Shown here: one piece after another, positions 1-8,619 of the stretch
How positions within the stretch are numbered: the stretch's first letter is position 1
Layout: each line of letters begins with the position of its first letter
Assembly (NCBI GenBank): GCA_946479475.1
Contig: CAMLGG010000066.1
Span: 1-21,024, forward strand
Reading direction: 5' to 3'
From: an uncultured Ideonella sp.
GTDB taxonomy: Bacteria; Pseudomonadota; Gammaproteobacteria; Burkholderiales; Burkholderiaceae
Length of the DNA stretch: 21,024 nucleotides
Translations under genes and position numbers: made by a program
The notes under the pieces: generated by a model
What the model saw: only the letters and a program-made list of their open reading frames with translations
What the model was told of the DNA's origin: nothing
Databases searched by the model: none

Positions 1-321
1 GCTCCGGGAAAGTCTGTAGAAGAGCTGTCGCAAAAACGCCGAATGTAGTGACACTACATACTGATCAAACGTGAAGTTCAACACTTTCAAGGCTCGACCG
101 GTGATGGGCTTCATCGATGACAACGTTGACTCCTCCTGGGAGCATGCCGAGTCACATGCCTCTCTTGTCGAGCACTAAGGGATTGCCTCAGTAGGTCGCG
201 CATCTAGTTTTAGTACAGAATTCTTCGCAAGCTACACATTCGGTGCTTCTGCCATTCGAGGGAATGGCGCACCCGTCGGCCGTGTGGCGCATGTGTGTCC
301 GAAGAGCCTGAGGAGTCCCCC
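1..321. other. Non-coding leader upstream of the TonB-dependent receptor gene
   Basis: This stretch is visibly AT-richer than the rest of the window and holds no convincing gene. It contains a perfect TGTAGT-N3-ACTACA repeat at 44-58 (separate entry), a short palindrome CAACGTTG at 121-128, and a 35-codon GTG-started frame at 71-178 that I do not recognise. A weak promoter-like pair is TTGCCT at 183-188 and TAGTTT at 205-210 with a 16-bp spacer. The -10 match is poor, so I do not call it a promoter. The operator lies about 265 bp upstream of the receptor start, so the transcript may have a long leader or the site may act at a distance. Confidence 0.6.
44..58. promoter_or_regulatory. Operator-like inverted repeat TGTAGT-N3-ACTACA, copy 1
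   Basis: The sequence is a perfect 6-3-6 inverted repeat with spacer GAC. The identical half-sites recur at 13887-13901 and, degenerately, at 13777-13791, in the divergent malK/glgP control region. Finding the same 12 fixed bases twice, both times upstream of transcription units for the same pathway, makes a shared transcription-factor site likely. The regulator is not encoded in the window, and I cannot assign the motif to a known family. Confidence 0.6.
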
Positions 322-3234
322 ATGACAACGATGAACAACAAGCGCCGCGCCAGCCCGCAGGGCAGCGGGCGCCGGCCCAGCTTCCGGATCAGCCCCGTCG
401 CCGCGGCGTGCTCCGCGCTGCTGCTGACCAGCGGGGCGGTCTACGCCCAGAACGAGCCCGCCAAGGACCAGGCCACCGAGGACCAGGTCCAGACCGTGAC
501 CGTGACCGGCATCCGCAAGGGCATCGAGGCGGCGATCGCGATCAAGAAGAACTCGGATTCGATCGTCGAGGCGATCTCGGCCGAGGACATCGGCAAGCTG
601 CCCGACACCAGCGTGGCCGAGTCGATCTCGCGCCTGCCGGGCGTCGCCACCCAGCGCAGCACCGTGACCGGCCGCGCGCAGCAGATCAGCGTGCGCGGCA
701 TGGCGCCCGACTTCAACGGCGGCCTGCTCAACGGCCGCGAGCAGGCCTCCACCGGCTCCAGCCGCAGCGTCGAGTTCGACCAGTACCCGGCCGAGCTGCT
801 GGGCAGCATCGTGATCTACAAGACGCCCGATGCCTCGCTGATGGGCCAGGGCCTGTCGTCGACCACCGACATGCAGACGGTGCGACCGCTGAACTTCAGC
901 GAGCGCGCGGTCGTCGTCAACTACCGCCACGAGTACACCGGCAAGGCCGAGGACCAGCCCGGCTTCGACACCGGCAAGGGCGACCGCCTTTCGCTGTCCT
1001 ACATCGACCAGTTCGCCGATCGCACCTTCGGCGTCGCGCTGGGCTACACCCACGCCAAGTCGCAGGGCGGCGGGCGGCCCAACTTCAACACCTGGGGCGG
1101 GTGGGTGGCCGATGTGTGCACCGTCGATCCGAACCCCGATGGCAGCTGCCCCGGCCCGACGGCCAAGGCGCCGGGCGGCTTCACCACCGACATCGAGACG
1201 ACCGACTACACGCGTGACGCCGCGCTTGCGGTGCTGCAGTTCAAGCCCAGCAAGGAGTTCGAGTCGACGCTGGACGTGCTGTACTCGCGTGGCAAGTTCT
1301 CGCTGATGAAGCGGGGCCTCGAAGGGCCGGTCGGCGGCCTGTCCGCGGGCGCCAACGACACCGGCGGCCCGGGCAACAAGGGCGGCGTGCTGCGCGACGC
1401 GACCATCGTCGACGGCGTCATCACCTCGGGCACGCTCACCAATTGGAAGGGCGTGATCCGCAACCACAACGAGGACTACACCGACACCCTGCAGTCCATC
1501 GGCTGGGCCAACGTCTTCAAGGCCGGGGACTTCAAGCTGCTGCTGGACCTTTCGCACTCGAAGGTGGAGAAGGTCTCCGAGCGCTTCGAGACGACGGCGG
1601 GCCTGCCGGGCAACGAGTACAACCCGAACGACACGATCTCCTGGACGGGCTTCAACGGCACCAACCTGGCCGACGTCCACTACACCAGCGGCCTGAACTA
1701 CGCCGACCCGAACATCGTCAAGCTGACCGACGTGCAGGGCTGGGCCGGCGGCGGCGGCGTGCAGGATGGCTACTACGCCAATCCCACCACCACCGACAAG
1801 ATCGACGCGGTGAAGTTCATGGCGAGCCACGACGTGGCACTGGGCCCCGTCGTGTCGCTCACGGGCGGCCTGAACACTTCGATCCGCACCAAGGACCGCG
1901 TGACTCGCGAGGGTGCGCTCGTGCTGCCCGGCGCCCTCAACCCGGACGGCTCGGTCGCCGACCGCCTGGTCTCGGCCGACATCCCGAATCCCACCCAGGG
2001 CGTCGGCGGCCTGACCGGCATCCCCACGCTGAACTGGAACCCGGCCGGCTCGCTCGGCCCGGTCTACCAGCTGAACCCCTGGTCGGACCACGACATCGTC
2101 GGCAAGACCTGGGGCGTGAAGGAGAACGTCACCACGGCCTTCCTGAAGGGCGACATCGAGAGCGAGCTGGCGGGCGTGCCCCTGCGCGGCAACGTCGGCG
2201 TGCAGCTCATCGGCACGAAGCAGCAGGCGACCGGCTTCGCCGTCAGCGGCGTGTGCGACGGCAACACCCACACCTGCACCTACGATCCGACGACCGCGAG
2301 CCACTCCTACTCGGACGTGCTGCCGAGCCTGAACCTGGTGGCGGACCTGGGCCACGACAACCTGGTGCGCTTCGGCCTGGGGCGCCTCATCGCCCGTCCG
2401 AACATGGAGGACATGAAGTCCTTCATCGACATCAGCATCAAGACCGACGGCAAGAACCCCGACGGCACGCCGCGCGCACCCTACCTGAACGGCACCGGCG
2501 GCAACCCGGACCTCGAACCCTTCCGCGCCAATGCGCTGGACCTGTCCTACGAAAAATACTTCGGCAAGAAGGGCTACGTCTCGGTCGCGGGGTTCTACAA
2601 GGACCTCGACACCTACATCCTGAAGGTGACCCAGCAGGGCTACGAGTTCGCGCCGCTGCTCACGCCGGGCACGCAGGTCCCGCCCTCCGGCACGGTCGGT
2701 GACCTGACCGTGCCGCTGAACGGCAAGGGCGGCACGATCAGCGGCGTCGAGCTGGCGGTGAACGTCCCGTTGTCGCTGGCGACGAGCTGGCTCGACGGCT
2801 TCGGCGTGATGGTCAACTACTCCAACACCGACAGCTCGGTGAAGATCCCCACCTCGGGCATCTCGGGCCAGAACATCAACACCCCGAACATCCCGCTGCC
2901 CGGGCTGTCCAGGGAGGTGACCAACCTGCGCCTGTACTACGAGGGCTACGGCTTCCAGGTGGCGGTCGCGCAGCGCCGCCGCTCGGCCTACCTGGGTTCG
3001 ATCTCGGACTACCAGGACAAGACCCAGCTCGTCTACGTGAAGGGCGAATCGCAGGTCGACGTCCAGGCTGCCTACGAGTTCGACTCCGGACCGCTGAAGG
3101 GCCTGTCGATCCTCGCCCAGGGCAACAACCTGACCAACGCGGCCTATGCCGAGTACGACGCGGCCAATGGCAACATCACCAACCGCAAGAAGTTCGGTAC
3201 CTCGTACATGGTGGGCCTGAACTACAAGTTCTGA
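322..3234 (+). CDS. TonB-dependent outer-membrane receptor, probably for maltodextrin
   Basis: Outer-membrane beta-barrel transporter driven by the TonB-ExbBD system. The start chosen is ATG 322, with GAGGAG at 310-315 as ribosome binding site; an in-frame GTG at 295 would add nine residues and lacks such a site. The product is 970 aa. A basic N-terminus and a hydrophobic stretch end in AVYA, with likely cleavage after Ala42. The plug domain follows at about residues 57-165 (IVEAISAEDIGKLPDTSVAE, then SRLPGVATQR and QISVRGM), in the style of the Xanthomonas/Caulobacter receptor subfamily. The rest is barrel, ending in YMVGLNYKF with the usual C-terminal Phe. Close Cys pairs (CTVDPNPDGSC; CDGNTHTC) probably form loop disulfides. 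The substrate is inferred from the neighbouring maltose genes and shared operator, not from the protein itself. Sucrose, cyclodextrin or another glucan remain possible. Confidence 0.93.
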   Translation: MTTMNNKRRASPQGSGRRPSFRISPVAAACSALLLTSGAVYAQNEPAKDQATEDQVQTVTVTGIRKGIEAAIAIKKNSDSIVEAISAEDIGKLPDTSVAESISRLPGVATQRSTVTGRAQQISVRGMAPDFNGGLLNGREQASTGSSRSVEFDQYPAELLGSIVIYKTPDASLMGQGLSSTTDMQTVRPLNFSERAVVVNYRHEYTGKAEDQPGFDTGKGDRLSLSYIDQFADRTFGVALGYTHAKSQGGGRPNFNTWGGWVADVCTVDPNPDGSCPGPTAKAPGGFTTDIETTDYTRDAALAVLQFKPSKEFESTLDVLYSRGKFSLMKRGLEGPVGGLSAGANDTGGPGNKGGVLRDATIVDGVITSGTLTNWKGVIRNHNEDYTDTLQSIGWANVFKAGDFKLLLDLSHSKVEKVSERFETTAGLPGNEYNPNDTISWTGFNGTNLADVHYTSGLNYADPNIVKLTDVQGWAGGGGVQDGYYANPTTTDKIDAVKFMASHDVALGPVVSLTGGLNTSIRTKDRVTREGALVLPGALNPDGSVADRLVSADIPNPTQGVGGLTGIPTLNWNPAGSLGPVYQLNPWSDHDIVGKTWGVKENVTTAFLKGDIESELAGVPLRGNVGVQLIGTKQQATGFAVSGVCDGNTHTCTYDPTTASHSYSDVLPSLNLVADLGHDNLVRFGLGRLIARPNMEDMKSFIDISIKTDGKNPDGTPRAPYLNGTGGNPDLEPFRANALDLSYEKYFGKKGYVSVAGFYKDLDTYILKVTQQGYEFAPLLTPGTQVPPSGTVGDLTVPLNGKGGTISGVELAVNVPLSLATSWLDGFGVMVNYSNTDSSVKIPTSGISGQNINTPNIPLPGLSREVTNLRLYYEGYGFQVAVAQRRRSAYLGSISDYQDKTQLVYVKGESQVDVQAAYEFDSGPLKGLSILAQGNNLTNAAYAEYDAANGNITNRKKFGTSYMVGLNYKF

Positions 3235-3266
3235 TCCGCCGGCACCACCTCGGGTGGCGCTGCACC

Positions 3267-3285
3267 GGGGGGCCACGAGCCCCCC
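3267..3285 (+). terminator. GC-rich hairpin between receptor and halogenase genes
   Basis: GGGGGGC (3267-3273) and GCCCCCC (3279-3285) form a perfect 7-bp stem with a 5-nt loop. It is followed by a pyrimidine-rich run containing TTTT. It lies 32 bp after the receptor stop and 40 bp before the halogenase ATG. The tail is not a proper U-tract, so partial termination or protection of the receptor mRNA 3' end is as likely as full termination. Confidence 0.4.
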
Positions 3286-3325
3286 GTTCCCGTTTTCCCA
3301 ACTGCCCAAGGCCGAGGCGCCCAAG

Positions 3326-4855
3326 ATGCAAACGGAGCTGCTCAAGACCATCGTCATCGTCGGCGGAGGCACCGCCGGCTGGATGAGCGCCGCGGCGCTG
3401 GCCACGGCGCTCAAGGGGCGCTACCGGATCCGCCTGGTGGAGTCCGACGAGATCGGCATCGTCGGCGTCGGCGAGGCGACGATCCCGATGATCCAGCTCT
3501 TCAACAAGGTCGTGGGCATCGACGAGGCCGAGTTCGTCAAGGCCACGCAAGGCACGTTCAAGCTCGGCATCGAGTTCGTGAACTGGGGCCGGCCCGGCGA
3601 GCGCTACATGCACGGCTTCGGCCGCATCGGGCAGGACCTGTGGACCGTGCGCTTCGACCAGTACTGGCAGAAGATGAACGCGCTGGGCCGGGCGCAGCCC
3701 CTGGAGAACTACTGCATCACCCGCATGGCGAGCAAGGCCGACCGCTTCCTGCCGCCGCAGCCCAACGTGCCGAACTCGCCGCTGGGCGACATCGCCTACG
3801 CCTACCACTTCGATGCGAGCCTGTATGCCCGCTTCCTGCGCGGCTTCAGCGAGGCCCGCGGCGTGCAGCGCACCGAGGGCAAGATCGAGCGCGTGCTCCA
3901 GCGGGAGGCGGATGGCCACGTCGAAGCGGTCGTCCTGGCCAGCGGCGAGCGCATCGAGGGCGAGCTCTTCCTCGATTGCTCGGGCTTTCGCGGCCTGCTG
4001 ATCGAACAGACGCTGAAGACGGGCTTCGAGGACTGGACGCACTGGCTGCCCTGCGACCGCGCGCTCGCGGTGCCCTGCGAATCGGCGCCGGTGCTGACGC
4101 CCTACACCCGTTCCACCGCGCACCGCGCGGGCTGGCAGTGGCGCATCCCGCTGCAGCACCGGACCGGCAATGGTCACGTCTACTGCAGCCGCCACGTGAG
4201 CGACGACGAGGCCGCCGCGACGCTGCTGGCGAACCTCGACGGCAAGCCCCTGGCGGACCCGCGCCCGATCCGCTTCACCACCGGCATGCGCAAGGTCGGC
4301 TGGAACCGGAACGTCGTGGCGGTGGGCCTTTCCAGCGGCTTCCTCGAGCCGCTGGAGTCGACCAGCATCCACCTCATCCAGGCCTCGATCCAGCGCCTGA
4401 TCGACTTCTTCCCCGACCGCGGCTTCAATCCCACGGACGTCGCCGAATACAACCGCCAGTCACGCTTCGAGTACGAGCGGATCCGCGACTTCATCATCCT
4501 GCACTACCACCTCAACCAGCGTGACGACAGCGAGTTCTGGCGCGAGTGCGCTCACATGAGCGTGCCCGAGAGCCTGCGCGAGAAGATCGAGCTGTTCAAG
4601 GCGCACGGCCGGATCGTGCGCTTCGACAACGAGCTGTTCACCGAGTCCGGCTGGCTGCAGGTGTTCGAGGGCCAGAACCTGCGGCCTCAGGGCTACCACC
4701 CGCTGGTCGACCTGCAGTCCGAGGAGGCGATCGCGCAGTACCTGGAGGGCGTGCGGCAGGTGATCGCCAAGTGCGTGGACGTGATGCCGGACCACCGCGC
4801 CTTCATCGACAAGCACTGCAAGGCGGCGCCTCCCGCCCAGCGCGCGGTGGCCTGA
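3326..4855 (+). CDS. Flavin-dependent halogenase, tryptophan-halogenase family
   Basis: Predicted FADH2-dependent halogenase of the PrnA/RebH superfamily, 509 aa, close to the family's usual length. ATG 3326 puts the FAD-binding GGGTAGW motif at residues 13-19. An upstream in-frame start at 3254 would add 24 unrelated residues. The family hallmarks are all present: Lys79 in GTFKLGIEF (the lysine that carries or directs hypohalous acid in PrnA), W270-Q-W-R-I-P275 matching WxWxIP, and Glu344 in EPLESTSIHLI, matching the second catalytic residue. This suggests an active halogenase rather than a generic monooxygenase. It has no signal peptide, so it is cytoplasmic and needs a separate flavin reductase, which is not in the window. 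Homologues beside TonB receptors in Xanthomonas, Brevundimonas and relatives brominate indole in vitro, but their natural substrate is unknown to me. It lies 91 bp behind the receptor gene on the same strand, probably co-transcribed. Confidence 0.9.
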   Translation: MQTELLKTIVIVGGGTAGWMSAAALATALKGRYRIRLVESDEIGIVGVGEATIPMIQLFNKVVGIDEAEFVKATQGTFKLGIEFVNWGRPGERYMHGFGRIGQDLWTVRFDQYWQKMNALGRAQPLENYCITRMASKADRFLPPQPNVPNSPLGDIAYAYHFDASLYARFLRGFSEARGVQRTEGKIERVLQREADGHVEAVVLASGERIEGELFLDCSGFRGLLIEQTLKTGFEDWTHWLPCDRALAVPCESAPVLTPYTRSTAHRAGWQWRIPLQHRTGNGHVYCSRHVSDDEAAATLLANLDGKPLADPRPIRFTTGMRKVGWNRNVVAVGLSSGFLEPLESTSIHLIQASIQRLIDFFPDRGFNPTDVAEYNRQSRFEYERIRDFIILHYHLNQRDDSEFWRECAHMSVPESLREKIELFKAHGRIVRFDNELFTESGWLQVFEGQNLRPQGYHPLVDLQSEEAIAQYLEGVRQVIAKCVDVMPDHRAFIDKHCKAAPPAQRAVA

Positions 4856-4875
4856 GGGGCTTGCGCGCTCAGGCC
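4849..4875. terminator. Likely bidirectional terminator hairpin at the convergent junction
   Basis: GGCCTGAG (4849-4856) and CTCAGGCC (4868-4875) form a perfect 8-bp stem with an 11-nt loop. The two arms contain the stop codons of the halogenase gene (plus strand) and of the MATE gene (minus strand), which are only 13 bp apart. There is no U-tract on either side, so efficiency is uncertain. A structure spanning both stops would also limit read-through antisense RNA. Confidence 0.45.
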
Positions 4876-6215
4876 CCGGCGCGGTGGCTCAGCCGCGCCG
4901 CACGCGCATGCGGCACCCAGCCCAGCGTGGCCCAGCGGCGCCACATCAGCAGGCCGCGGATCCACTCGTCGGCGGTGTAGGCGATCCACACGCCGGGCAG
5001 GCCCCAGCCGAGATGGGCGCCGAACAGCCAGCTGCCGCCGGCGAGCACCAGGGCCATCGAGGCCGTGCCGGCCATGACGGGATAGCGGGCGTCGCCGGCG
5101 GCCCGCAGCGCGTTCACCAGAACCAGGTTGAAGGTGCGGCCGGGCTCCAGCAGCACGGTGATCCACAGCAGCGTCGTGCCGGCCGCGATGATCTGCGGGT
5201 CGTGGGTGAAGGCGCGCAGCAGCCAGGGCGAGCCGGCGGCGACCGAGGCCGCCACGGCGACGCTGACAAGCAGGCCGCGGGCCAGGGCGCGCTTGACCAG
5301 CCGGTGGGCGTCGTGGAGCGCGCCGGCGCCAATCAGGTGACCCACGAGGATCTCGGCCGCCAGGCCGGTCGCCAGGCCGAACAGCAGCACCACCGACATC
5401 AGCTGCGAGGTGTAGGCCTGGGTGGCCAGGGCGAGGGCGCCGAGGTTGGAGACGACGGCGACGCTGACCGTGAAGGCCAGGCGCCAGGCGATGTTCTCGC
5501 CGGCGCCCGGCAGGCCGATGCGCAGCACGGCGGCCAGCTCGGCGCGCGGCGACCGCCACCAGTCCTGCCAGCGCGGCACCAGCCTCAGGCGCAGGCGCCA
5601 GAGCCAGAGGTGCAGGCTCACCCCCAGCGCACGGCTGATGAGCAGGGCCAGGGCGAAGCCTTGCAGTCCGAGGCCGGGCATCAACAGCAGGGCCAGCACC
5701 AGGTGGGTGGCATGCATGGCGATGATCACGGCCAGGGTGTCGCGGGTGCGCAGGTGCGCCCGCATGACGCTGGCCATGGCGGCATTCCACGCGTCGCCCA
5801 GCATGGCCGGCGCCAGCGCCATCAGGAAGGGCACGGCCAGGGGCTCGACCTCGGCCGGCGCGTTCATCAGCCGCATGAGCGGCAGGGCCCCGGCGAGGGC
5901 GACGAGCGCAGTGGCGCCCCCTATCCAGGTGCTCGCGCCCAGGGCCGCCCGTGCCACCCGGTCGGCCGACTCGCGCTGGCCGCCGCCCAGCCGCTGGGTC
6001 ACGACCACGCCGATGCCCGCGCCGATGATGCGGAACACGATGAACAGCGTTGCCGCCAGCTGGTTCGAAAGCGAGAAGGCGGCGCCGGCGGCGTCGGAGA
6101 CGCGGGCGGCCAGGGCCGTGCCCACCAGGCCCACGCCGATCCCGAGCAGGAGCTCGAGGAACAGCGGCCAGGTCAGCGAGAAGAGGCGGGGGCGGGGCGG
6201 AAGGGCGTGGGTCAC
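4869..6215 (-). CDS. MATE-family multidrug/metabolite efflux transporter
   Basis: Inner-membrane antiporter of the MATE (multi antimicrobial extrusion) family, 448 aa, the usual length for NorM/DinF-type members. The sequence is a succession of about twelve hydrophobic segments in two related halves, beginning LTWPLFLELLLGIGVGLVGT with a typical helix-1 Pro and continuing with FRIIGAGIGVVVTQRLGGGQ. These proteins normally export cationic drugs or small metabolites using Na+ or H+ gradients. The start is GTG 6215, only 7 bp after the amylase stop, with no clear Shine-Dalgarno sequence, so translation may be coupled. It is the last gene of the malK-malE-malF-malG-amylase unit, an unusual place for a MATE protein. 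What it exports cannot be told from the sequence. Confidence 0.85.
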   Translation of the reverse strand: MTHALPPRPRLFSLTWPLFLELLLGIGVGLVGTALAARVSDAAGAAFSLSNQLAATLFIVFRIIGAGIGVVVTQRLGGGQRESADRVARAALGASTWIGGATALVALAGALPLMRLMNAPAEVEPLAVPFLMALAPAMLGDAWNAAMASVMRAHLRTRDTLAVIIAMHATHLVLALLLMPGLGLQGFALALLISRALGVSLHLWLWRLRLRLVPRWQDWWRSPRAELAAVLRIGLPGAGENIAWRLAFTVSVAVVSNLGALALATQAYTSQLMSVVLLFGLATGLAAEILVGHLIGAGALHDAHRLVKRALARGLLVSVAVAASVAAGSPWLLRAFTHDPQIIAAGTTLLWITVLLEPGRTFNLVLVNALRAAGDARYPVMAGTASMALVLAGGSWLFGAHLGWGLPGVWIAYTADEWIRGLLMWRRWATLGWVPHARAARLSHRAGA

Positions 6216-6222
6216 CGCCGGA

Positions 6223-8619
6223 TCATCGCCCGGCCAGCAGCACCTGGCCGCCCAGCGCCGGCAGCTTCAGGCTCAATCGGCGATTCGGCACGGTTACATC
6301 GGCCTGCGCGAGGGCATCGCGCCACACGCCGGCCGGCGCGTCGGCGGGCAGCGTGACGTCCAGGCTGCGTGGGAACTCGGCGTTGTTGGTGGCGGTGATC
6401 GCCCAGCGATCGCCGAGCCGCCGCAGCAGCACGATCACGTTCGCATCGGTGAACAGCGGTGCATCGAGCGAACCGCGGCGCAGCACCGGCTCCGCATGGC
6501 GCAGCGCCGTCAAGGCTTTGACGTAGGCGCGCAGTTCCACGTCGGGCCGGCCGCCTTCGTCGGGCCAGGGGTAGGTCGCGCGGTTGTAAGGGTCGTCGCC
6601 GCCGGTCACGCCGACCTCGTCGCCGTAGTAGATGGCCGGCGAGCCGGGGAAGACCATCTGGAACAACAGCGCGAGGCGGAATCGGCGCCTGGCGAGCGCG
6701 ATGGCCTGCTCGCCGGCACCATCCGTCCAGCCCAGCACGTGCAGCGAGCGCGCCTGGTCGTGGGTGGACAGCAGGTTCATCAGCGCGTGGAAGGCCTGCG
6801 GCGGGTAGGCCTCGCGCATCAGCTCGATCTGGCGGTACAGCATCGCCGCATCCCCGCCGCCGGCGTAGGCGAGCACGGTGTTGCGGAAGATGTAGTTCAT
6901 CGTCGAGTCGAAGCCGTCGCCGAGGAAGTACTTGGAGGCGTCGAACCAGGTCTCGGCGATGGTGAGGGCGTCCGGCCTGTGGGCCTTGATCGCAGCGCGC
7001 CACTCGCGCCAGAAGTCGTCCGGCACCCAGGGGGCGACGTCCATGCGCCAGCCGGCGGCGCCGCGGTCCAGCCAGGCCTTCATCACCGAGTCCGGTCGGC
7101 CGTAGGCGAAATCGCGCCAGGAGCGCGAGGACTTGTCGAGCTCGGGCAGGTCGCGCACGCCGACCCAGCCCTTGAACTGCCTGTCCGGGTCGCTCTGCTT
7201 CGGATCCAGCGTGAACCAGCTCGCGTACGGCGAAGCCGGGTTGATGCGGCCGTCCTGGAAGGCGCCGTCGCGCCCGTGGTTGCCGTAGCGGTTGAAGTAG
7301 ACCGAGTCGCTGCCGACGTGGTTGAGCGAGGCGTCGGGGATGACACGGATGCCGCGTTTGGCGGCCTCGCGGCACAGGCGCGCGAAGTCGGCGTTGGTGC
7401 CGAAGGCCGGGTCGACCCGGTGGTAGTCGGCCGTGTCGTACTTGTGGTTGCTCGCCGCCTGGAAGATCGGCGTCATGTAGATCGCGTTGGCGCCGAGGTC
7501 GCGGATGTCGTCGAGCTTGTCGATGATGCCGGCCAGGTCGCCGCCGAAGAAGTCGTTGTTGTAGACCTCGTCGGAGCCGTCGCCGGTGCCGGGCTTCCAG
7601 GGCTTGTCGAGCCAGTTCGCGTGCAACTCGACCGTGTGGTCCTGGTAGCGGTCGCGGCCGGGCCGGGGGTCGTTGCGCTTGTCGCCGTTGCGGAAGCGCT
7701 CGGGGAAGATGTAGTAGTAGACGAGGTCGGGGGCGTAGTCGGGCACCTGGAAGGCCGCGTCGTACACCGTCTGGCGGTAGCGGCGGATCGCGCTCTCGCG
7801 TTTGGGCTTGTGGGCGATTTCGCCCGGGCCGAAGCTGCCTCTCTCGCGGGTCCAGTAGACCGCCTCGGCGTTGTTCTGCAGCACGTAGGGCTGGCCATCG
7901 ACCTCGGCTTCGAACCAGTAGCCGTAGACCGCCTTGGTGCCGAAGACGTGGCGGGCGTGCCAGCGCTCTTCGCCATTCGCGAGCGCCTCGCGCTGCATCG
8001 GCACGCGGGCGACCGGGTGGTACTCCAGCACCTCCTGGTTGCCTTCGAGGCGGCGCTTCTCGACGACCAGCGTGAGCCTCGACACTCCGGCCTTGGCGAG
8101 CAGGCTGAAATCCACCGGCGTGTGCTCGACCACCGCGCCGAAGGGCTTCTTGCGATCGGACGAGCGGGAGTCGAAGCGCAGGCTCTGCGCGACCGGGTCG
8201 TCCACCGACCGTGCGTCCGGATCGACGAAGCTCTTCGGGCCGACGCTGACAAGCGCCCGCTCGGCGACGATCACCGCGCGCACCGTCTGCTCTGCTCCCT
8301 CGAACTCGAGCGTGTGGCCATCGGAGGTGAGCGCGGGCGTCCACGCCGCGTCGGCGATCTTGAACTCGTGCCGGCCCTTCAGCTTGACGTTCAGGTAGTA
8401 GGCGTCGCAGCTGAACTGGAAGGCGTACTCGTCCAGCGCGCCCCACTTGTTCATCGAGCCACGCAGGTAGAGCGTCGTTTCGCCGAAGGGCGCGGGCGTG
8501 GCGTCGGGGCAGTCTTCTCGGGGCATGCTCATCGTGGTTGCGGAAGGGGCGGCGCAGCCGGCCGCCAGGCAGGCGGCGGCGAACAGCGGCAGGGCGAGGC
8601 GGAGGAAGGGAAGGCTCAA
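6223..8619 (-). CDS. GH13 alpha-amylase, neopullulanase/cyclomaltodextrinase-like, predicted lipoprotein
   Basis: Glycoside hydrolase family 13 enzyme of about 798 aa, predicted to cleave alpha-1,4 (perhaps also alpha-1,6) glucosidic bonds outside the cytoplasm. The likely start is TTG 8619, which overlaps the malG stop by 4 bp. It gives a short signal peptide with lipobox LAAGC (Cys22), so the enzyme should be membrane-anchored. An N-terminal beta-sandwich module has [11 protein letters not shown], as in pullulanase-type starch-related domains. The catalytic barrel has [22 protein letters not shown] and [15 protein letters not shown], typical of the neopullulanase/cyclomaltodextrinase side of GH13. 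Conserved regions: Asp429 in DASLNH (region I), nucleophile Asp527 in GWRMD, acid/base Glu556 in IAETWF, and transition-state Asp621 in STHDQAR. It sits between the MalG permease gene and a MATE gene. It probably shortens long or cyclic dextrins to MalE ligands. Exact specificity is not predictable, and the leaflet or compartment of the anchor is inferred. Confidence 0.9.
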   Translation of the reverse strand: MSLPFLRLALPLFAAACLAAGCAAPSATTMSMPREDCPDATPAPFGETTLYLRGSMNKWGALDEYAFQFSCDAYYLNVKLKGRHEFKIADAAWTPALTSDGHTLEFEGAEQTVRAVIVAERALVSVGPKSFVDPDARSVDDPVAQSLRFDSRSSDRKKPFGAVVEHTPVDFSLLAKAGVSRLTLVVEKRRLEGNQEVLEYHPVARVPMQREALANGEERWHARHVFGTKAVYGYWFEAEVDGQPYVLQNNAEAVYWTRERGSFGPGEIAHKPKRESAIRRYRQTVYDAAFQVPDYAPDLVYYYIFPERFRNGDKRNDPRPGRDRYQDHTVELHANWLDKPWKPGTGDGSDEVYNNDFFGGDLAGIIDKLDDIRDLGANAIYMTPIFQAASNHKYDTADYHRVDPAFGTNADFARLCREAAKRGIRVIPDASLNHVGSDSVYFNRYGNHGRDGAFQDGRINPASPYASWFTLDPKQSDPDRQFKGWVGVRDLPELDKSSRSWRDFAYGRPDSVMKAWLDRGAAGWRMDVAPWVPDDFWREWRAAIKAHRPDALTIAETWFDASKYFLGDGFDSTMNYIFRNTVLAYAGGGDAAMLYRQIELMREAYPPQAFHALMNLLSTHDQARSLHVLGWTDGAGEQAIALARRRFRLALLFQMVFPGSPAIYYGDEVGVTGGDDPYNRATYPWPDEGGRPDVELRAYVKALTALRHAEPVLRRGSLDAPLFTDANVIVLLRRLGDRWAITATNNAEFPRSLDVTLPADAPAGVWRDALAQADVTVPNRRLSLKLPALGGQVLLAGR

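Noticed and set aside
121..128. CAACGTTG palindrome resembling the core of a LacI-family operator
   Set aside because: Only 8 bp are symmetric, the flanks do not extend the symmetry, and no second copy was noticed in the other control regions.
71..178. A 35-codon GTG-started frame ending at TAA 178 upstream of the receptor gene
   Set aside because: No ribosome binding site, no recognisable family, and an in-frame stop directly upstream. It is short enough to be chance, though a remnant of an older gene cannot be excluded.
232..3414. Very long open frame antisense to the receptor gene
   Set aside because: Its predicted protein is the low-complexity Arg/Ala/Val/Gly/His-rich type expected opposite high-GC genes, while the plus strand has a full receptor with signal peptide and ribosome site.
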